Of a stretch of 64,000 nucleotides of DNA, positions 28,714 to 38,570 are shown one piece after another. Every line of letters begins with the position of its first letter. Position 1 is the stretch's first letter. The notes beneath the pieces are model-generated. The model searched no databases. It was not told the DNA's origin and worked only from the letters and a program-made list of their open reading frames with translations. Position numbers and translations under genes: made by a program. This stretch comes from Rhodovulum sulfidophilum DSM 1374 (GTDB lineage Bacteria > Pseudomonadota > Alphaproteobacteria > Rhodobacterales > Rhodobacteraceae). The stretch is taken from NCBI RefSeq assembly GCF_001633165.1, contig NZ_CP015418.1:682001-746000 (forward strand), given 5' to 3'.

Positions 28714-29610
28714 TCAGATCCCGGCCTGCGGCCCCGCCGCCTGTCGCAGCCAGCCGATGAAGGCGCGCAGCCGGGGTGGGCGATGTCCCGGCCGGGTCAC
28801 GATGTGATAGCCGAGCCCGAGGGATTCCTGCTCGAACAGCGCGGCGAGTCGGCCCGCCCTCAGATCGTCCTCGACCAGGGTGATCGGCTGGATCGACAGC
28901 CCGTAGCCGGCGCGCGTCGCGGCCAGCGACAGGCCGGTCGTCGGGAAGGATGTCGCGCGCACCCGCGTCCAGCTCAGCCCCGTGCTTTCCGCCCATAGCG
29001 CCTGTTCCGGGGAATCCTGCGCCGTCAGCCAGGTGAAGCGGGTCAGTTCGGCAAAGCTTCCGGGCCGGGGATCGCCCGTCAGCTCGGGCGTTCCGACGAC
29101 GACGAAGCGGGTACTGGTCAGCAGTTCGGCCTCGAGCCCCGGCCATGCGCCGGAACCGTAGCGGATCGCCATGTCATAGCCGCCGGCCCGCAGATCCGCC
29201 AGCGCGGTCGAGGGGATCAGGGCCAGCTCGATCTCGGGATGCGTGGCCCAGAAGCTGCCAAGCCGGGGCATCAGCCAGTTCTCGGCAAAGGCGGGCGTCA
29301 GCGAGATCTTCAGCGGCGCGGCATCTTCGGTCGCCCGGACCTCGTCGATCCCTTCCTGGATCTTCCGGAACGCCTCGCCCAGGGCCGCGGCCAGCCGGGC
29401 GCCCTCGGGCGTTGCGGTCATGCCGCGGCTGTCGCGCCGGACCAGAGCCAGCTGCAGATGATCCTCCAGCGCCCGCACCTGCTGGGCGACGGCGGCATGG
29501 GTCACGTTCAAGGACCGCGCGGCCGCCGAAAAGCTCTCCAGCCGCGCGGTCGCCTCGAAGGCGCGCAGCGCCGTCAGGGGCGGCAGGCGGGTCCAGTCGA
29601 TATCGGTCAT
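28714..29610 (-). CDS. LysR-family regulator, GcvA-like
   Basis: The 298-residue protein starts MTDIDWTRLPPLTALRAFEA, the GcvA-subfamily N-terminus. The winged helix-turn-helix (SFSAAARSLNVTHAAVAQQVRALE) is at about 28-52 and the effector-binding domain runs from about residue 93. GcvA-type members often control the neighbouring gene; no clear target is adjacent beyond the 44-residue ORF on the other strand. It is convergent with regA, 33 bases apart. The ligand is unknown. Confidence 0.92.
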   Translation of the reverse strand: MTDIDWTRLPPLTALRAFEATARLESFSAAARSLNVTHAAVAQQVRALEDHLQLALVRRDSRGMTATPEGARLAAALGEAFRKIQEGIDEVRATEDAAPLKISLTPAFAENWLMPRLGSFWATHPEIELALIPSTALADLRAGGYDMAIRYGSGAWPGLEAELLTSTRFVVVGTPELTGDPRPGSFAELTRFTWLTAQDSPEQALWAESTGLSWTRVRATSFPTTGLSLAATRAGYGLSIQPITLVEDDLRAGRLAALFEQESLGLGYHIVTRPGHRPPRLRAFIGWLRQAAGPQAGI

Positions 29611-29710
29611 CTGTTAGCTGGATTTACAGGGCAAAAGAATTCCTGACTCTCGGAGATTCCCTTCGAAGCGTAACAATAACAGGGTAACGCTTGAAGGAAA
29701 GGAGCCACCG

Positions 29711-29845
29711 ATGTTCGGGATCCTGTCAGATATGCTTCTGCTGGCCTCGCGCCAGGAACACCGGATCAATCACCGTCTGCCCGACCGTCCGGTGGTGCCC
29801 GAGGTGCATCTGCCGCGCCGCCCCGCCCCCCGGCGGTTGCGCTAG
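29711..29845 (+). CDS. short basic 44-residue protein, unknown
   Basis: An ATG at 29711 follows a strong AAGGAAAGGAG ribosome site and opens 44 codons. They start [20 protein letters not shown] and end in a Pro/Arg-rich tail. It diverges from the LysR gene 100 bases away, and its stop overlaps the stop of the HD-domain gene on the other strand. No family is recognised. The ribosome site is the main evidence; it could be a small regulator target or chance. Confidence 0.4.
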   Translation: MFGILSDMLLLASRQEHRINHRLPDRPVVPEVHLPRRPAPRRLR

Positions 29846-30432
29846 AGACGCGCCATCAGCGCGGCATGGCGGGCGGTATAGGCCGTGCGCACCTCGACCG
29901 GCGGGCGCAGCCGGATTTCGAGCCCCTCGATCAGATCGGGCCGGGGCCGACCGAAGAACCGGTTCGCCTCGGCGGGCGCGAAACCCGCGATCTGGGTCGC
30001 CTCGAGCCAGGCCGACAGGCTGTCGGCGCGCTTGATCCTGGCCTTCACGGTCTTCGGCACCGCGGCGGGCAGGCCGAAGCGGATATGGATTGCCGAGGCC
30101 AGCCGCTTGTCGAGCTCGCCATAACTCGGGCCAACGGCGGCCTTCACCGGCGAGATCATGTCGCCGATGACGTATTCGGGGGCGTCATGCAACAGCGCCG
30201 CCAGTCGCCAGCGCACCGGCGCCTCGGGCTGGATCCGGCAGAAGATTTCCTCGACCAGCAGCGAATGCTCGGCCACCGAATAGGGATAGTCGCCCCGGGT
30301 CTGGCCGTTCCAGCGCGCCACGAAGGCAAGCCCGTGGGCGATGTCCTCGATCTCGATGTCGACCGGCGTCGGGTCCAGCAGGTCGAGCCTGCGCCCCGAC
30401 AGCATGCGTTGCCATGCACGCGCTTGTTTCAT
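29842..30432 (-). CDS. HD-domain phosphohydrolase, YfbR-like
   Basis: From ATG 30432 the product has 196 residues. The HD metal site is spread over [23 protein letters not shown] (His-Asp pair) and [11 protein letters not shown]. This pattern matches the YfbR 5'-deoxynucleotidase branch, which dephosphorylates nucleoside monophosphates; the actual substrate is not visible. It diverges from ahcY 111 bases away, a pairing common in the family. Confidence 0.85.
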   Translation of the reverse strand: MKQARAWQRMLSGRRLDLLDPTPVDIEIEDIAHGLAFVARWNGQTRGDYPYSVAEHSLLVEEIFCRIQPEAPVRWRLAALLHDAPEYVIGDMISPVKAAVGPSYGELDKRLASAIHIRFGLPAAVPKTVKARIKRADSLSAWLEATQIAGFAPAEANRFFGRPRPDLIEGLEIRLRPPVEVRTAYTARHAALMARL

Positions 30433-30543
30433 GGTGATCCGTTTCTCCCGGGACGTCCGATTGCCACGGCGCGGCCGCATTGTCGAGCCATCCGCGTGAT
30501 GGTATGTGCCGTTCTAGCCGACAATTACGAGGAGAGTAGCGCC

Positions 30544-31938
30544 ATGGCGCCGGACTATATCGTCAAGGACATCGCGCTGGCCGGGTTCGGTCGCAAGGAA
30601 TTGGACATTGCCGAAACCGAAATGCCCGGCCTGATGGCGCTCCGCGAGGAATACGGCGAGGCCAAGCCGCTGAAGGGCGCGCGGATCGCGGGCTCGCTGC
30701 ACATGACGGTGCAGACCGCCGTGCTGATCGAGACGCTGGTGGCGCTGGGCGCCGATGTGCGCTGGGCGTCGTGCAACATCTTCTCGACCCAGGATCATGC
30801 CGCCGCCGCGATCGCCGAGGCCGGGGTGCCGGTCTTCGCCATCAAGGGCGAGACGCTGCCGGAATACTGGGATTATGCCGACAGGATCTTCCAGTTCGCC
30901 GAGGGCACGGCCAACATGATCCTCGACGATGGCGGCGATGCCACGCTTTACATCCTGCTGGGCGCGCGGGTCGAGAATGGCGAAGAGGACCTGATCGCCG
31001 TCCCGACCTCGGAAGAGGAAGAGGCGCTGTTCGCCCAGATCCGCAAGCGGATGGCCGAGACCCCCGGCTGGTTCACGAAACAGCGCGACGCCATCCAGGG
31101 CGTCTCGGAAGAGACCACGACCGGCGTGCACCGGCTTTATGACCTGCACAAGAACGGCCTGCTGCCCTTCCCGGCCTTCAACGTCAATGACAGCGTCACC
31201 AAGTCGAAATTCGACAACAAGTATGGCTGCAAGGAAAGCCTGGTCGACGGTATCCGCCGCGCCACCGACGTGATGATGGCGGGCAAGGTCGCCGTGGTCT
31301 GCGGCTATGGCGATGTCGGCAAGGGCTCGGCCGCGTCGCTTCGCGGCGCCGGTGCCCGGGTGAAGGTGACCGAGGTCGATCCGATCTGCGCCCTGCAGGC
31401 GGCGATGGACGGCTTCGAGGTGGTCGTGCTGGAGGATGTGGTGTCCTCGGCCGACATCTTCATCACCACCACCGGCAACCGCGACATCATCCGCATCGAG
31501 CATATGCGCGAGATGAAGGACATGGCCATCGTCGGCAATATCGGCCATTTCGACAATGAAATTCAGGTGGCCGCGCTGAAGAACCACAAATGGACCAATA
31601 TCAAGGACCAGGTGGACATGATCGAGATGCCCTCGGGCGCGCGGATCATCCTGTTGTCCGAAGGCCGGCTGCTGAACCTGGGCAATGCCACCGGCCACCC
31701 GTCCTTCGTGATGTCGGCCTCCTTCACCAACCAGGTTCTGGCGCAGATCGAGCTGTTCACCAAGGGCGACCAGTACGAAAATCAGGTCTATGTGCTGCCC
31801 AAGCATCTGGATGAAAAGGTCGCCCGGCTGCATCTGGACCGGATCGGCGTCAAGCTGTCGACCCTGACGCCCGAGCAGGCCGCCTATATCGGCGTGACGC
31901 CCGAAGGCCCGTTCAAGCCCGAGCATTACCGCTACTGA
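30544..31938 (+). CDS. ahcY: adenosylhomocysteinase
   Basis: AhcY hydrolyses S-adenosylhomocysteine to homocysteine and adenosine, recycling the inhibitory product of methyltransferases. From ATG 30544 the product has 464 residues. [20 protein letters not shown] and [15 protein letters not shown] form the substrate site, [12 protein letters not shown] is the NAD-binding Rossmann motif, and KPEHYRY is the conserved C-terminus whose Lys and Tyr complete the neighbouring subunit's NAD site. A GAGGAGAG site precedes the start. The 111-base leader shows no fold I recognise as an SAH riboswitch. Confidence 0.98.
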   Translation: MAPDYIVKDIALAGFGRKELDIAETEMPGLMALREEYGEAKPLKGARIAGSLHMTVQTAVLIETLVALGADVRWASCNIFSTQDHAAAAIAEAGVPVFAIKGETLPEYWDYADRIFQFAEGTANMILDDGGDATLYILLGARVENGEEDLIAVPTSEEEEALFAQIRKRMAETPGWFTKQRDAIQGVSEETTTGVHRLYDLHKNGLLPFPAFNVNDSVTKSKFDNKYGCKESLVDGIRRATDVMMAGKVAVVCGYGDVGKGSAASLRGAGARVKVTEVDPICALQAAMDGFEVVVLEDVVSSADIFITTTGNRDIIRIEHMREMKDMAIVGNIGHFDNEIQVAALKNHKWTNIKDQVDMIEMPSGARIILLSEGRLLNLGNATGHPSFVMSASFTNQVLAQIELFTKGDQYENQVYVLPKHLDEKVARLHLDRIGVKLSTLTPEQAAYIGVTPEGPFKPEHYRY

Positions 31939-31964
31939 TCCTCGCGCGCATGTTGCGCGCGGCT

Positions 31965-31992
31965 GGCGCCGTCCGGATATCCGGGCGGCGCC
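31965..31992 (+). terminator. stem-loop after ahcY
   Basis: GGCGCCGTCCGG and CCGGGCGGCGCC form a long GC-rich stem (one mismatch) around ATAT, 26 bases after the ahcY stop, followed by TTGCTTT. It probably terminates ahcY and protects convergent trpB. Confidence 0.65.
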
Positions 31993-32020
31993 TTGCTTTA
32001 CGGGGATCGGGCCGCCGGGC

Positions 32021-33223
32021 TCAGAGAGCCTCGCCGAAGCCGAATGTCTCGGTCACATAGTCGATATCCTTGTCGCCGCGGCCCGACATGTTGACGAGGA
32101 TCGACTTGCCCGGATTGGCCCTGGCCTCGCGCATCGCGAAGGCCACCGCATGGGCGCTTTCCAGCGCGGGAATGATGCCCTCGCGGCGCGACAGCTCGAA
32201 GAAGGCGTTCAGCGCTTCCTTGTCGTCGGCGGTGGTGTAGGTGACCCGCCCGGTCCGGTGCAGATGCGCATGTTCCGGCCCGACGCCCGGATAGTCGAGC
32301 CCCGAAGCGACGGTGTGCACCGGCGCCGGCTCGCCATTCGCGTCCTTCAGGACGATGGTGCGGAACCCGTGGATGTCGCCATCCTCACCAAAGGCAATGG
32401 AGGCGGCGTGATCGCCCAGATTGGACGAGGTGCCTGCGGGCTCGACCCCGTAAAGCGCGACGTCATCCTCGAGGAAGCCCGAGAAGATCCCCATCGCGTT
32501 CGAGCCGCCGCCGACGCAGGCCGCCACCATGTCGGGCAGCTCGCCGGTCATGTCCAGGAACTGTTCGCGCGCCTCGACACCGACCACATGCTGGAAGTCG
32601 CGCACCATCATCGGGAACGGGTGCGGCCCCACCACCGAGCCGATGGCGAAAAGCGCGTGATCGGCCTGGGCGATATAGCTTTCGAAGCAGCTGTCCACGG
32701 CCTCTTTCAGCGAGCGACCGCCAAAACCCACCGGCACCACATCGGCCCCCAGAAGCTTCATCCGGGTGACGTTGGGCGCCTCCTTGGCGATGTCGATCTC
32801 GCCCATGTGGATTTCGCACTCCATGCCGAAATAGGCCGCGGCGGTGGCCAGCGCCACGCCATGCTGGCCCGCGCCGGTTTCGGCCATCAGCTTGGTCTTG
32901 CCCATGAACCTGGCCAGAAGCCCCTCGCCCATGCAATGGTTCAGCTTGTGCGCGCCGGTATGGTTCAGATCCTCGCGCTTGGCGTAGATCTGGGCGCCGC
33001 CGCAAAGCTCGCTGAGATTCCTGAGATAGGAGACCGGCGTCGGCCGCCCCTGGAAATGGGTTCGGATATAGCGCAGCTCGCGGATGAAATCGGCCGATTT
33101 CGAGATCCGGTCATAGGCCTTGCGGATCTCGGCGAAATGCGGTTCCAGCGGTGGCGGCAGCATCGCGCCGCCATAGCTGCCGAAGAAGCCGTCTCGCGTC
33201 GGTGTGGTCTTGAGGTAGGTCAT
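32021..33223 (-). CDS. trpB: tryptophan synthase beta subunit, stand-alone
   Basis: TrpB condenses indole and serine to tryptophan using PLP. The 400-residue product carries the PLP lysine K93 ([15 protein letters not shown]), the [10 protein letters not shown] loop, the phosphate-binding GGGSNAMG and the C-terminal SGRGDKD. It is full length. Unusually, neither trpA nor trpF is adjacent; both flanking genes are unrelated, and there is a 98-base gap to ahcY. It may be a second TrpB copy, or the trp genes may be dispersed. Confidence 0.92.
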   Translation of the reverse strand: MTYLKTTPTRDGFFGSYGGAMLPPPLEPHFAEIRKAYDRISKSADFIRELRYIRTHFQGRPTPVSYLRNLSELCGGAQIYAKREDLNHTGAHKLNHCMGEGLLARFMGKTKLMAETGAGQHGVALATAAAYFGMECEIHMGEIDIAKEAPNVTRMKLLGADVVPVGFGGRSLKEAVDSCFESYIAQADHALFAIGSVVGPHPFPMMVRDFQHVVGVEAREQFLDMTGELPDMVAACVGGGSNAMGIFSGFLEDDVALYGVEPAGTSSNLGDHAASIAFGEDGDIHGFRTIVLKDANGEPAPVHTVASGLDYPGVGPEHAHLHRTGRVTYTTADDKEALNAFFELSRREGIIPALESAHAVAFAMREARANPGKSILVNMSGRGDKDIDYVTETFGFGEAL

Positions 33224-33398
33224 GTCGTCTTTCCACTCTGTCCTGGCCGAAAGTGATCAGACACCCTGCGCCCGACGGTCTCAAGACGCGAAAGCGACAC
33301 ATCCGGCGCCGCGGCCCGGGATTTTTCTTGCCAGGCAAACGGGGGCGCCTAGGCTCGGGGGGGGCTGCGAGGCCATCGGGGAAGAAGGAGGTGGAGAG

Positions 33399-33740
33399 AT
33401 GGGCAAACGCGACGCGCTGATAGAGAAATACGCGCAGGATCTCAGGACGAAATGCGGTATGGAGCCCGACATGGATCTGCTGAGAAAGGTCACCATCGGC
33501 TGCGGTCCGGCGATCTACGATGCCGATGCCGAGCTTGTGGCGGCCCACCAGCCGGGCGAGATCGAGACGGTGCGGACCAATTTCCTGATCCGCAAGCTGG
33601 GTCTGCCGGACAGTCCCGACCTGACCGAGGCGATCCATGCCGCGATCGAGACCTATGGCGTCTCGAACCCGCACAAGTATCGCGCGGTGCTTTACTACAT
33701 GCTGACCCGCCATTTCGGCAAAGAGCAGATCTACGGCTGA
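33399..33740 (+). CDS. DUF2853 family protein
   Basis: From ATG 33399, after GAAGGAGGTGGAG, there are 113 residues: MGKRDALIEKYAQDLRTKCG and a following DLLRKVTIGCGPAIYDADAE, the DUF2853 signature. This is a small cytoplasmic helical family of unknown function. It diverges from trpB with a 175-base gap. Confidence 0.88.
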   Translation: MGKRDALIEKYAQDLRTKCGMEPDMDLLRKVTIGCGPAIYDADAELVAAHQPGEIETVRTNFLIRKLGLPDSPDLTEAIHAAIETYGVSNPHKYRAVLYYMLTRHFGKEQIYG

Positions 33741-33923
33741 CAGCCTTCTGGCGGGGGCACCGGATGCGGTCTCGGCGCGCCACTGTTTCCCAAAAGTCGT
33801 ATAAAATGCCGAAGACATTGGGTTTGTACAAAGGGCGTGGTCGGCATATGGTCATCTCATGCCCGCCAGGACGGCAGGCCCTCATAGAATTCACGTGTGG
33901 TGCGCCAGGGTGCACGTGGGGTG

Positions 33924-33955
33924 ATGGAGGGTTCTGCGCTTGCGGAACCCTCCAT
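33924..33955. terminator. strong hairpin upstream of the metallo-hydrolase gene
   Basis: ATGGAGGGTTCTGC pairs with GCGGAACCCTCCAT over 14 positions (one G-T) around a short loop. It lies in the 336-base gap between the DUF2853 and metallo-beta-lactamase genes. The gap holds no gene that I can support. No T-run follows, so it could be a terminator or an operator/attenuator. Confidence 0.45.
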
Positions 33956-34076
33956 TCATAACCTCCCGCTCCGGCTTTGCCGCATCGTCTCCGGCGGAAC
34001 CCTCCGCCTTGTCGGTTGTTCTCGTCCATGGGGGATAATGATCCCCCGGACGCCCAGAATGACCGGAGAATTTCCC

Positions 34077-34937
34077 ATGACAGCTTCGCCCGTTGTGACA
34101 TCGTTCCACGATGAGGCCACAGGCAGCCTGCAATATGTGATCCATGACCCCGCCACCCTCGACGGCGCCGTGATCGACCCGGTGCTCGATTTCGACCCGG
34201 CCGAGGCCCGCGTCACGACCGCCAATGCCGACCGGATTCTCGACCATGTCCGGGCCGAGGGGCTCAGGATCGGCTGGGTGCTCGACACCCATCCCCATGC
34301 CGATCATTTCTCGGCGGCGCATTATCTCGGCCGGGCGCTGGGCGCGCGGCGGGGCATCGGCGCGCGGGTGATCGAGGTGCAAGCGCTCTGGCGCGAGCTT
34401 TACAACCTGCCCGACGCCTTCCCCGCCGGGGGGCGCGACTGGGACCGGCTGTTTCGCGATGGCGACGAGATCGCGCTGGGCAACCTGACGCTGCGGGTGC
34501 TGGCGACGCCGGGCCATACGCTGGCCTCTGTCAGCTATCTGGCGGGCGATGCGGCCTTCGTCGCCGATACCTTCATGCGGCCCGATGCCGGAACCGCGCG
34601 GGCGGATTTTCCGGGCGGCAGCGCTTCGGTCCTGTACGATTCGCTCGGGCGGCTCCTGTCCCTGCCGGACGAGACGCGGATCTTCATCGGCCATGATTAC
34701 CCCGAGGAGGGCGCGGCGGTTCAGCCGATGGCGACGGTGGCCGAGCAGCGCCGGAACGTGCATCTGGATGGCGCGACGCGCGAGGATTTCCTGAAGACCC
34801 GGCAGGCGCGCGATGCGACCCTGTCTCTGCCCGACCGCATGCTGGCCGCGCTGCAGGTCAACCTGCGCGGCGGTCGCCTGCCCGAGCCCGAGGATGACGG
34901 GCGGTCCTATCTCAAGATCCCGCTGAACCGGTTCTGA
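34077..34937 (+). CDS. metallo-beta-lactamase-fold hydrolase, persulfide dioxygenase/Blh type
   Basis: From ATG 34077 there are 286 residues. The metal motif is THPHADH (LDTHPHADHFSAAHYL), followed by PGHT, VADTFMRPDAGTARADFPGG and FIGHDYPEEG. The D-AGTARADFPGG segment is typical of ETHE1/Blh-like persulfide dioxygenases used in sulfide detoxification. Full metal ligands are present. No BigR-type repressor or sulfurtransferase is adjacent. An alternative start at 34059 adds six residues. Confidence 0.88.
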   Translation: MTASPVVTSFHDEATGSLQYVIHDPATLDGAVIDPVLDFDPAEARVTTANADRILDHVRAEGLRIGWVLDTHPHADHFSAAHYLGRALGARRGIGARVIEVQALWRELYNLPDAFPAGGRDWDRLFRDGDEIALGNLTLRVLATPGHTLASVSYLAGDAAFVADTFMRPDAGTARADFPGGSASVLYDSLGRLLSLPDETRIFIGHDYPEEGAAVQPMATVAEQRRNVHLDGATREDFLKTRQARDATLSLPDRMLAALQVNLRGGRLPEPEDDGRSYLKIPLNRF

Positions 34938-34952
34938 GCGCCGGGCGGGCCC

Positions 34953-35366
34953 TCAGAGCCCGCCCATCTCGCAGACGATCCGCCATTCCTCCTCGGTCAC
35001 CGGCTGCACCGAGAGGCGCGAATTGTTGACCAGGACCATGTCGGCCAGCCGCGGCTCGGCCTTGCACATGTCCAGCGTGACCGGCCGGGGCAAGGGCGCG
35101 ACCGCCTTGATGTCGACGCAGTCCCAGCGCGGATCGTCGGCCTTGCTGTCGGGATGGGCCTCGGCGATCACCTCGACGATGCCGACCACGGCCTTCTCGC
35201 TGAGCGAATGGTAGAAGAAGCCGCGATCGCCGATCTTCATGGCCCGCATGTTGTTGCGGGCCTGATAGTTGCGCACGCCGTCCCATTCCTCGCCGGCCGC
35301 GCCTTTCGCGACCTGATCGTCCCAGCCCCAGGTATTGGGCTCGGATTTGAACAGCCAGAAGGCCAT
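34953..35366 (-). CDS. EVE-domain protein
   Basis: From ATG 35366 there are 137 residues: MAFWLFKSEPNTWGWDD, WDGVRNYQARNNMRAMK and FFYHSLSEKAVVGIVEV define an EVE domain, a PUA-like fold that reads modified bases or nucleotides. Its ligand is unknown. It overlaps the YciI gene by four bases, in a run gpsA-YciI-EVE that is common in the family and probably one operon with tsaD. Confidence 0.93.
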   Translation of the reverse strand: MAFWLFKSEPNTWGWDDQVAKGAAGEEWDGVRNYQARNNMRAMKIGDRGFFYHSLSEKAVVGIVEVIAEAHPDSKADDPRWDCVDIKAVAPLPRPVTLDMCKAEPRLADMVLVNNSRLSVQPVTEEEWRIVCEMGGL

Positions 35367-35644
35367 CAGCCGACGACCTTCTTCCAGGCCTGCACAGAGA
35401 CGCTTTCGAACAGGCCCGCCCCGGCATAGGGGTCGTTCGCGGCCCAGGCTTCGGCCGCCGCCTTGTCCTCGACATCGAGGATCACCAGCGAGCCGCACAT
35501 CTCGCCCGCCTCATCCAGGAACGGCCCGGCCTGCGTCACGACGCCGGTCTCGGCGACATAGGCCAGATGCGCCTCGCGATTGGCCTTGCGGATCTCGAGA
35601 TGGCCGGGCTTGTCCCGGCAGATCAGCGCGAAATACATGGTCAT
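35366..35644 (-). CDS. YciI-family protein
   Basis: The 92-residue ferredoxin-like-fold protein starts [20 protein letters not shown] and has AHLAYVAETG with the conserved histidine and ESVSVQAWKKVVG at the end. YciI proteins are small cytoplasmic enzymes or accessory proteins of uncertain activity. ATG 35644 overlaps the gpsA stop by four bases; a second ATG two codons later is possible. Confidence 0.9.
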   Translation of the reverse strand: MTMYFALICRDKPGHLEIRKANREAHLAYVAETGVVTQAGPFLDEAGEMCGSLVILDVEDKAAAEAWAANDPYAGAGLFESVSVQAWKKVVG

Positions 35645-36606
35645 TCCTCCTTCAGGGGGCGGCTCAGCAGGATCTTGACCGCCTCTTCGATGCTGCGATG
35701 GCCATCGATGACCTGGGCGACGCTTTGCGTCACCGGCATGTCGATGCCGCGCGCCCGGGCGATGGCCGCGACGGCCCGGGCGGTGGCCGCGCCCTCGACC
35801 GTGATCTCGGGGTCGAACCAGGTATTCCGCCCCAGCGCCACGCCATAGCCGAAATTGCGCGATTGCTGCGAGGTGCAGGTCAGGACCAGATCGCCGAAGC
35901 CCGACAGCCCGGCCAGCGTCTCGGGCTCGGCGCCATAGCTCTGGGCAAAGCGCTGCATCTCGGCAAAGCCCCGGGTGATCAGCGCCGCCCGCGCGCTTTC
36001 GCCGAGCCCCGTGCCGATGACGATGCCCGCGGCGATGGCCATGACGTTCTTCAGCGCGCCGCCCAGCTCGGCGCCCACGGTATCGCTGCTGCGGTAAAGC
36101 CTGAGCGTCGGCGTCGACAGCCGTTCCTGCAGCGCGATACCCGCCTTTGCATCGGCGCAGGCCAGCGTCAGCGCGGTCGGCAGCCCGCGGGCGATGTCGG
36201 CGGCAAAGCTGGGGCCCGTCAGCACGGCGGGCACGACCCCGGTGCAGCTTTCGGCGATGATCGCGCTCGGGCCGCGCCCGGTGGCCAGATCGACGCCCTT
36301 GCAGCAGGCGACCATGTGGCGCGCCTTCAGCACCGGCCCATGGGTTTCGAGAACGCTTGCCAGCGCCTGCATCGGCGTGGTCAGCAGCACGAGGTCGCAC
36401 TCCGCGATATCCGCGATCTCGGAGGTGACAGAGAGGTTTTCGGGCAGGGCGACGCCGGGCAGGCGCGGGTTCTCGTTGCTGCTCCGGATCCGGTCGGCAA
36501 AAGCCGCCTGATGCGCCCAGATCGTTGCCTTGCGCCCGGATTGTGCCAGCACGACGCCAAGTGCCGTGCCGAAGGCCCCTGCCCCTGCAATTCCGATGCC
36601 TGTCAT
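35641..36606 (-). CDS. gpsA: glycerol-3-phosphate dehydrogenase [NAD(P)+]
   Basis: GpsA reduces dihydroxyacetone phosphate to sn-glycerol 3-phosphate for phospholipid synthesis. The 321-residue product has the NAD motif [10 protein letters not shown] at 8-17, the catalytic lysine in [13 protein letters not shown], and [20 protein letters not shown]. It is flanked by tsaD (four-base overlap) and YciI (four-base overlap). Confidence 0.97.
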   Translation of the reverse strand: MTGIGIAGAGAFGTALGVVLAQSGRKATIWAHQAAFADRIRSSNENPRLPGVALPENLSVTSEIADIAECDLVLLTTPMQALASVLETHGPVLKARHMVACCKGVDLATGRGPSAIIAESCTGVVPAVLTGPSFAADIARGLPTALTLACADAKAGIALQERLSTPTLRLYRSSDTVGAELGGALKNVMAIAAGIVIGTGLGESARAALITRGFAEMQRFAQSYGAEPETLAGLSGFGDLVLTCTSQQSRNFGYGVALGRNTWFDPEITVEGAATARAVAAIARARGIDMPVTQSVAQVIDGHRSIEEAVKILLSRPLKEE

Positions 36607-37688
36607 GCCTTGGCTCCTTTCTTGCCGGCCCCGATCAGCGCGGGGCTTCTGCTGTCAAGCGGCCAGCGCGGCCGGGCGGCAAGCGCCATGTCGTCGCGGG
36701 CGCCGAGGCGAAAGCGCTCGAGCCCCGCCCAGGCGATCATCGCGGCATTGTCGGTGCAAAGCTTCAGCGGCGGCGCGACGAAGGGCAGCCCGGACGTCCT
36801 GGCCAGATCCTCCAGCGCGGCCCGGATCGCGCGGTTCGCCGCGACCCCGCCGGCGACGGCCAGCGCGGTCGCCTCGGGACAGGCGGAAAGCGCCCGGGAG
36901 GCCTTGCCCGCCAGCACGTCGCGCACCGCCGCCTGAAATCCGGCGCAAAGATCGGCGCGGTCCTGCACCGTGATCCCGCCCTTTTCGGCGATGATCCGGT
37001 CGCGGGCGCGCAGCAGCGCGGTCTTCAGCCCGGAAAAGGACATGTCGCAGCCCGGCCGGTCCATCAGCGGTCGCGGAAAGGCAAAGCGTGCCGGATCGCC
37101 GGTTTCGGCCGTGCGTTCGACCGCCGGGCCGCCGGGCTGGGGCAGGGCCAGCAGCTTGGCGGTCTTGTCGAAGGCTTCGCCCGGCGCGTCGTCGATGGTG
37201 CCGCCGATCCGGGCAAAATCCTCGGGGCCCGAGACCGCCAGGAACTGGCAATGCCCGCCCGAGGCCAGCAGCATCAGATAGGGAAAGTCCAGCCCGTCGG
37301 TCAGCCGCGGCGTCAGCGCATGCCCGGCCAGATGGTTGACGCCGACCAGCGGCAGCCCGGTTGCGGCGGCGATGCCCTTGGCGACCATCACCCCCGACAG
37401 CACGCCGCCGATCAGGCCCGGCCCGGCCGTGACCGCCACCGCGTCGAGATCCGGGAACCCCAGCCCGGCCTCGGCCATCGCGCGCTCGACGCAGAGATCG
37501 AGCCGTTCGGCATGGGCGCGCGCGGCAATCTCGGGCACCACGCCGCCGTAGGCTGCATGCAATGCGGTCTGGCCCTCGACCACCGAGGCCAGGATTTCGG
37601 GGCGCCCGTCCGCATTCTGGCGCACGAGGGCGGCGGCCGTATCGTCGCAGCTGCTCTCCAGCCCAAGGATCGTGAGTGTTTCCGCCAT
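36603..37688 (-). CDS. tsaD: tRNA N6-adenosine threonylcarbamoyltransferase TsaD
   Basis: TsaD transfers threonylcarbamoyl to A37 of tRNA. From ATG 37688 there are 361 residues, starting [20 protein letters not shown]. The metal site is NHLAGH, with ASGGHCQF and [13 protein letters not shown] in the ASKHA fold and [13 protein letters not shown] near the end. The frame is open much further upstream, but that part overlaps divergent hemD. It heads the leftward tsaD-gpsA-YciI-EVE run. Confidence 0.97.
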   Translation of the reverse strand: MAETLTILGLESSCDDTAAALVRQNADGRPEILASVVEGQTALHAAYGGVVPEIAARAHAERLDLCVERAMAEAGLGFPDLDAVAVTAGPGLIGGVLSGVMVAKGIAAATGLPLVGVNHLAGHALTPRLTDGLDFPYLMLLASGGHCQFLAVSGPEDFARIGGTIDDAPGEAFDKTAKLLALPQPGGPAVERTAETGDPARFAFPRPLMDRPGCDMSFSGLKTALLRARDRIIAEKGGITVQDRADLCAGFQAAVRDVLAGKASRALSACPEATALAVAGGVAANRAIRAALEDLARTSGLPFVAPPLKLCTDNAAMIAWAGLERFRLGARDDMALAARPRWPLDSRSPALIGAGKKGAKA

Positions 37689-37766
37689 GGCTCTGCCGTT
37701 GCGTGCCTGTCGGTGGGCAGGTAACACCACGGGGACCACAGGCACAATCCCGCGAGGAGGTCCGCC

Positions 37767-38489
37767 TTGACCCAGCATCCCCCGCTGCTTCTGCTTACCC
37801 GCCCCAGGCTCCAGTCGGCCCGCTTCGCCGGGGACTTCGTCAAACGCTTCGGTTCGGGCATCGCGATCCGCACGGCGCCGGTGCTTGACATCGTGCCGCG
37901 TCCCGATCCGGTGTCGCTCGACGGTTTCGCGGGGCTGCTGTTCACCTCGGAGAACGGGGTCGCCGCGCTGGCCGCCGTCAACGAGAGGCGGGATCTGCCC
38001 GCCTATTGCGTGGGCGAGCGCACCGCCGATGCCGCCCGTTCCGTCGGGTTCCGCGCCACCGCGGCCGAGGGAACAGCGGCGTCGATGATCGCGCATTTCT
38101 CCGCCGATCCGCCGAAGGGCCCGCTTTTGCATCTGCGCGGCGAACATGCCCGGGTCGAACTGGCCGAGGCGCTCAGCGCGATCGGCATCCCGACCGAGGA
38201 ACGCATCGTCTATGCGCAGGAGGCCCTGCCCTTCCCGCCCGGCATCGCGGCCGAGATCGAGGCCGCGCCCCTGACATTGCTGCCGCTGTTCTCGCCGCGC
38301 TCGGCCCTTTTGGTCGCCGAATGGCTGCGCGGCCTGGGCGGCCGCTTCGCGCTGGTGACGATGAGCGCGGCGGTCACGGCCTCTTGGGACGGGCCCCGGC
38401 CCGAGGTCCTGATCGAGGCCGAACGGCCCGATGCCCCCGCGATGATGGACGGTCTGGCTGCGGTAATGGGTGCCGTTGGCGTGCCTTGA
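37767..38489 (+). CDS. hemD: uroporphyrinogen-III synthase
   Basis: HemD cyclises hydroxymethylbilane to uroporphyrinogen III in tetrapyrrole synthesis. The 240-residue product starts at TTG 37767 after a strong GAGGAGG site and reads [20 protein letters not shown]. The sequence is poorly conserved as usual, but [13 protein letters not shown] and [16 protein letters not shown] are recognisable and the two-domain length is right. hemC is not adjacent. The following genes mic60-like and hemY agree with the identification. Confidence 0.85.
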   Translation: MTQHPPLLLLTRPRLQSARFAGDFVKRFGSGIAIRTAPVLDIVPRPDPVSLDGFAGLLFTSENGVAALAAVNERRDLPAYCVGERTADAARSVGFRATAAEGTAASMIAHFSADPPKGPLLHLRGEHARVELAEALSAIGIPTEERIVYAQEALPFPPGIAAEIEAAPLTLLPLFSPRSALLVAEWLRGLGGRFALVTMSAAVTASWDGPRPEVLIEAERPDAPAMMDGLAAVMGAVGVP

Positions 38490-38570
38490 GCAGGTAACGG
38501 CTAGTCTTTAATGTGTGAGACGGTGCGCGATGCGCGGTCTCAGACGAAGCGAATCGAAAGGCGGGTTCCC

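Noticed and set aside
30433..30543. Possible SAH or SAM riboswitch in the ahcY leader.
   Set aside because: The 111-base leader shows no conserved riboswitch core or pairing that I can recognise.
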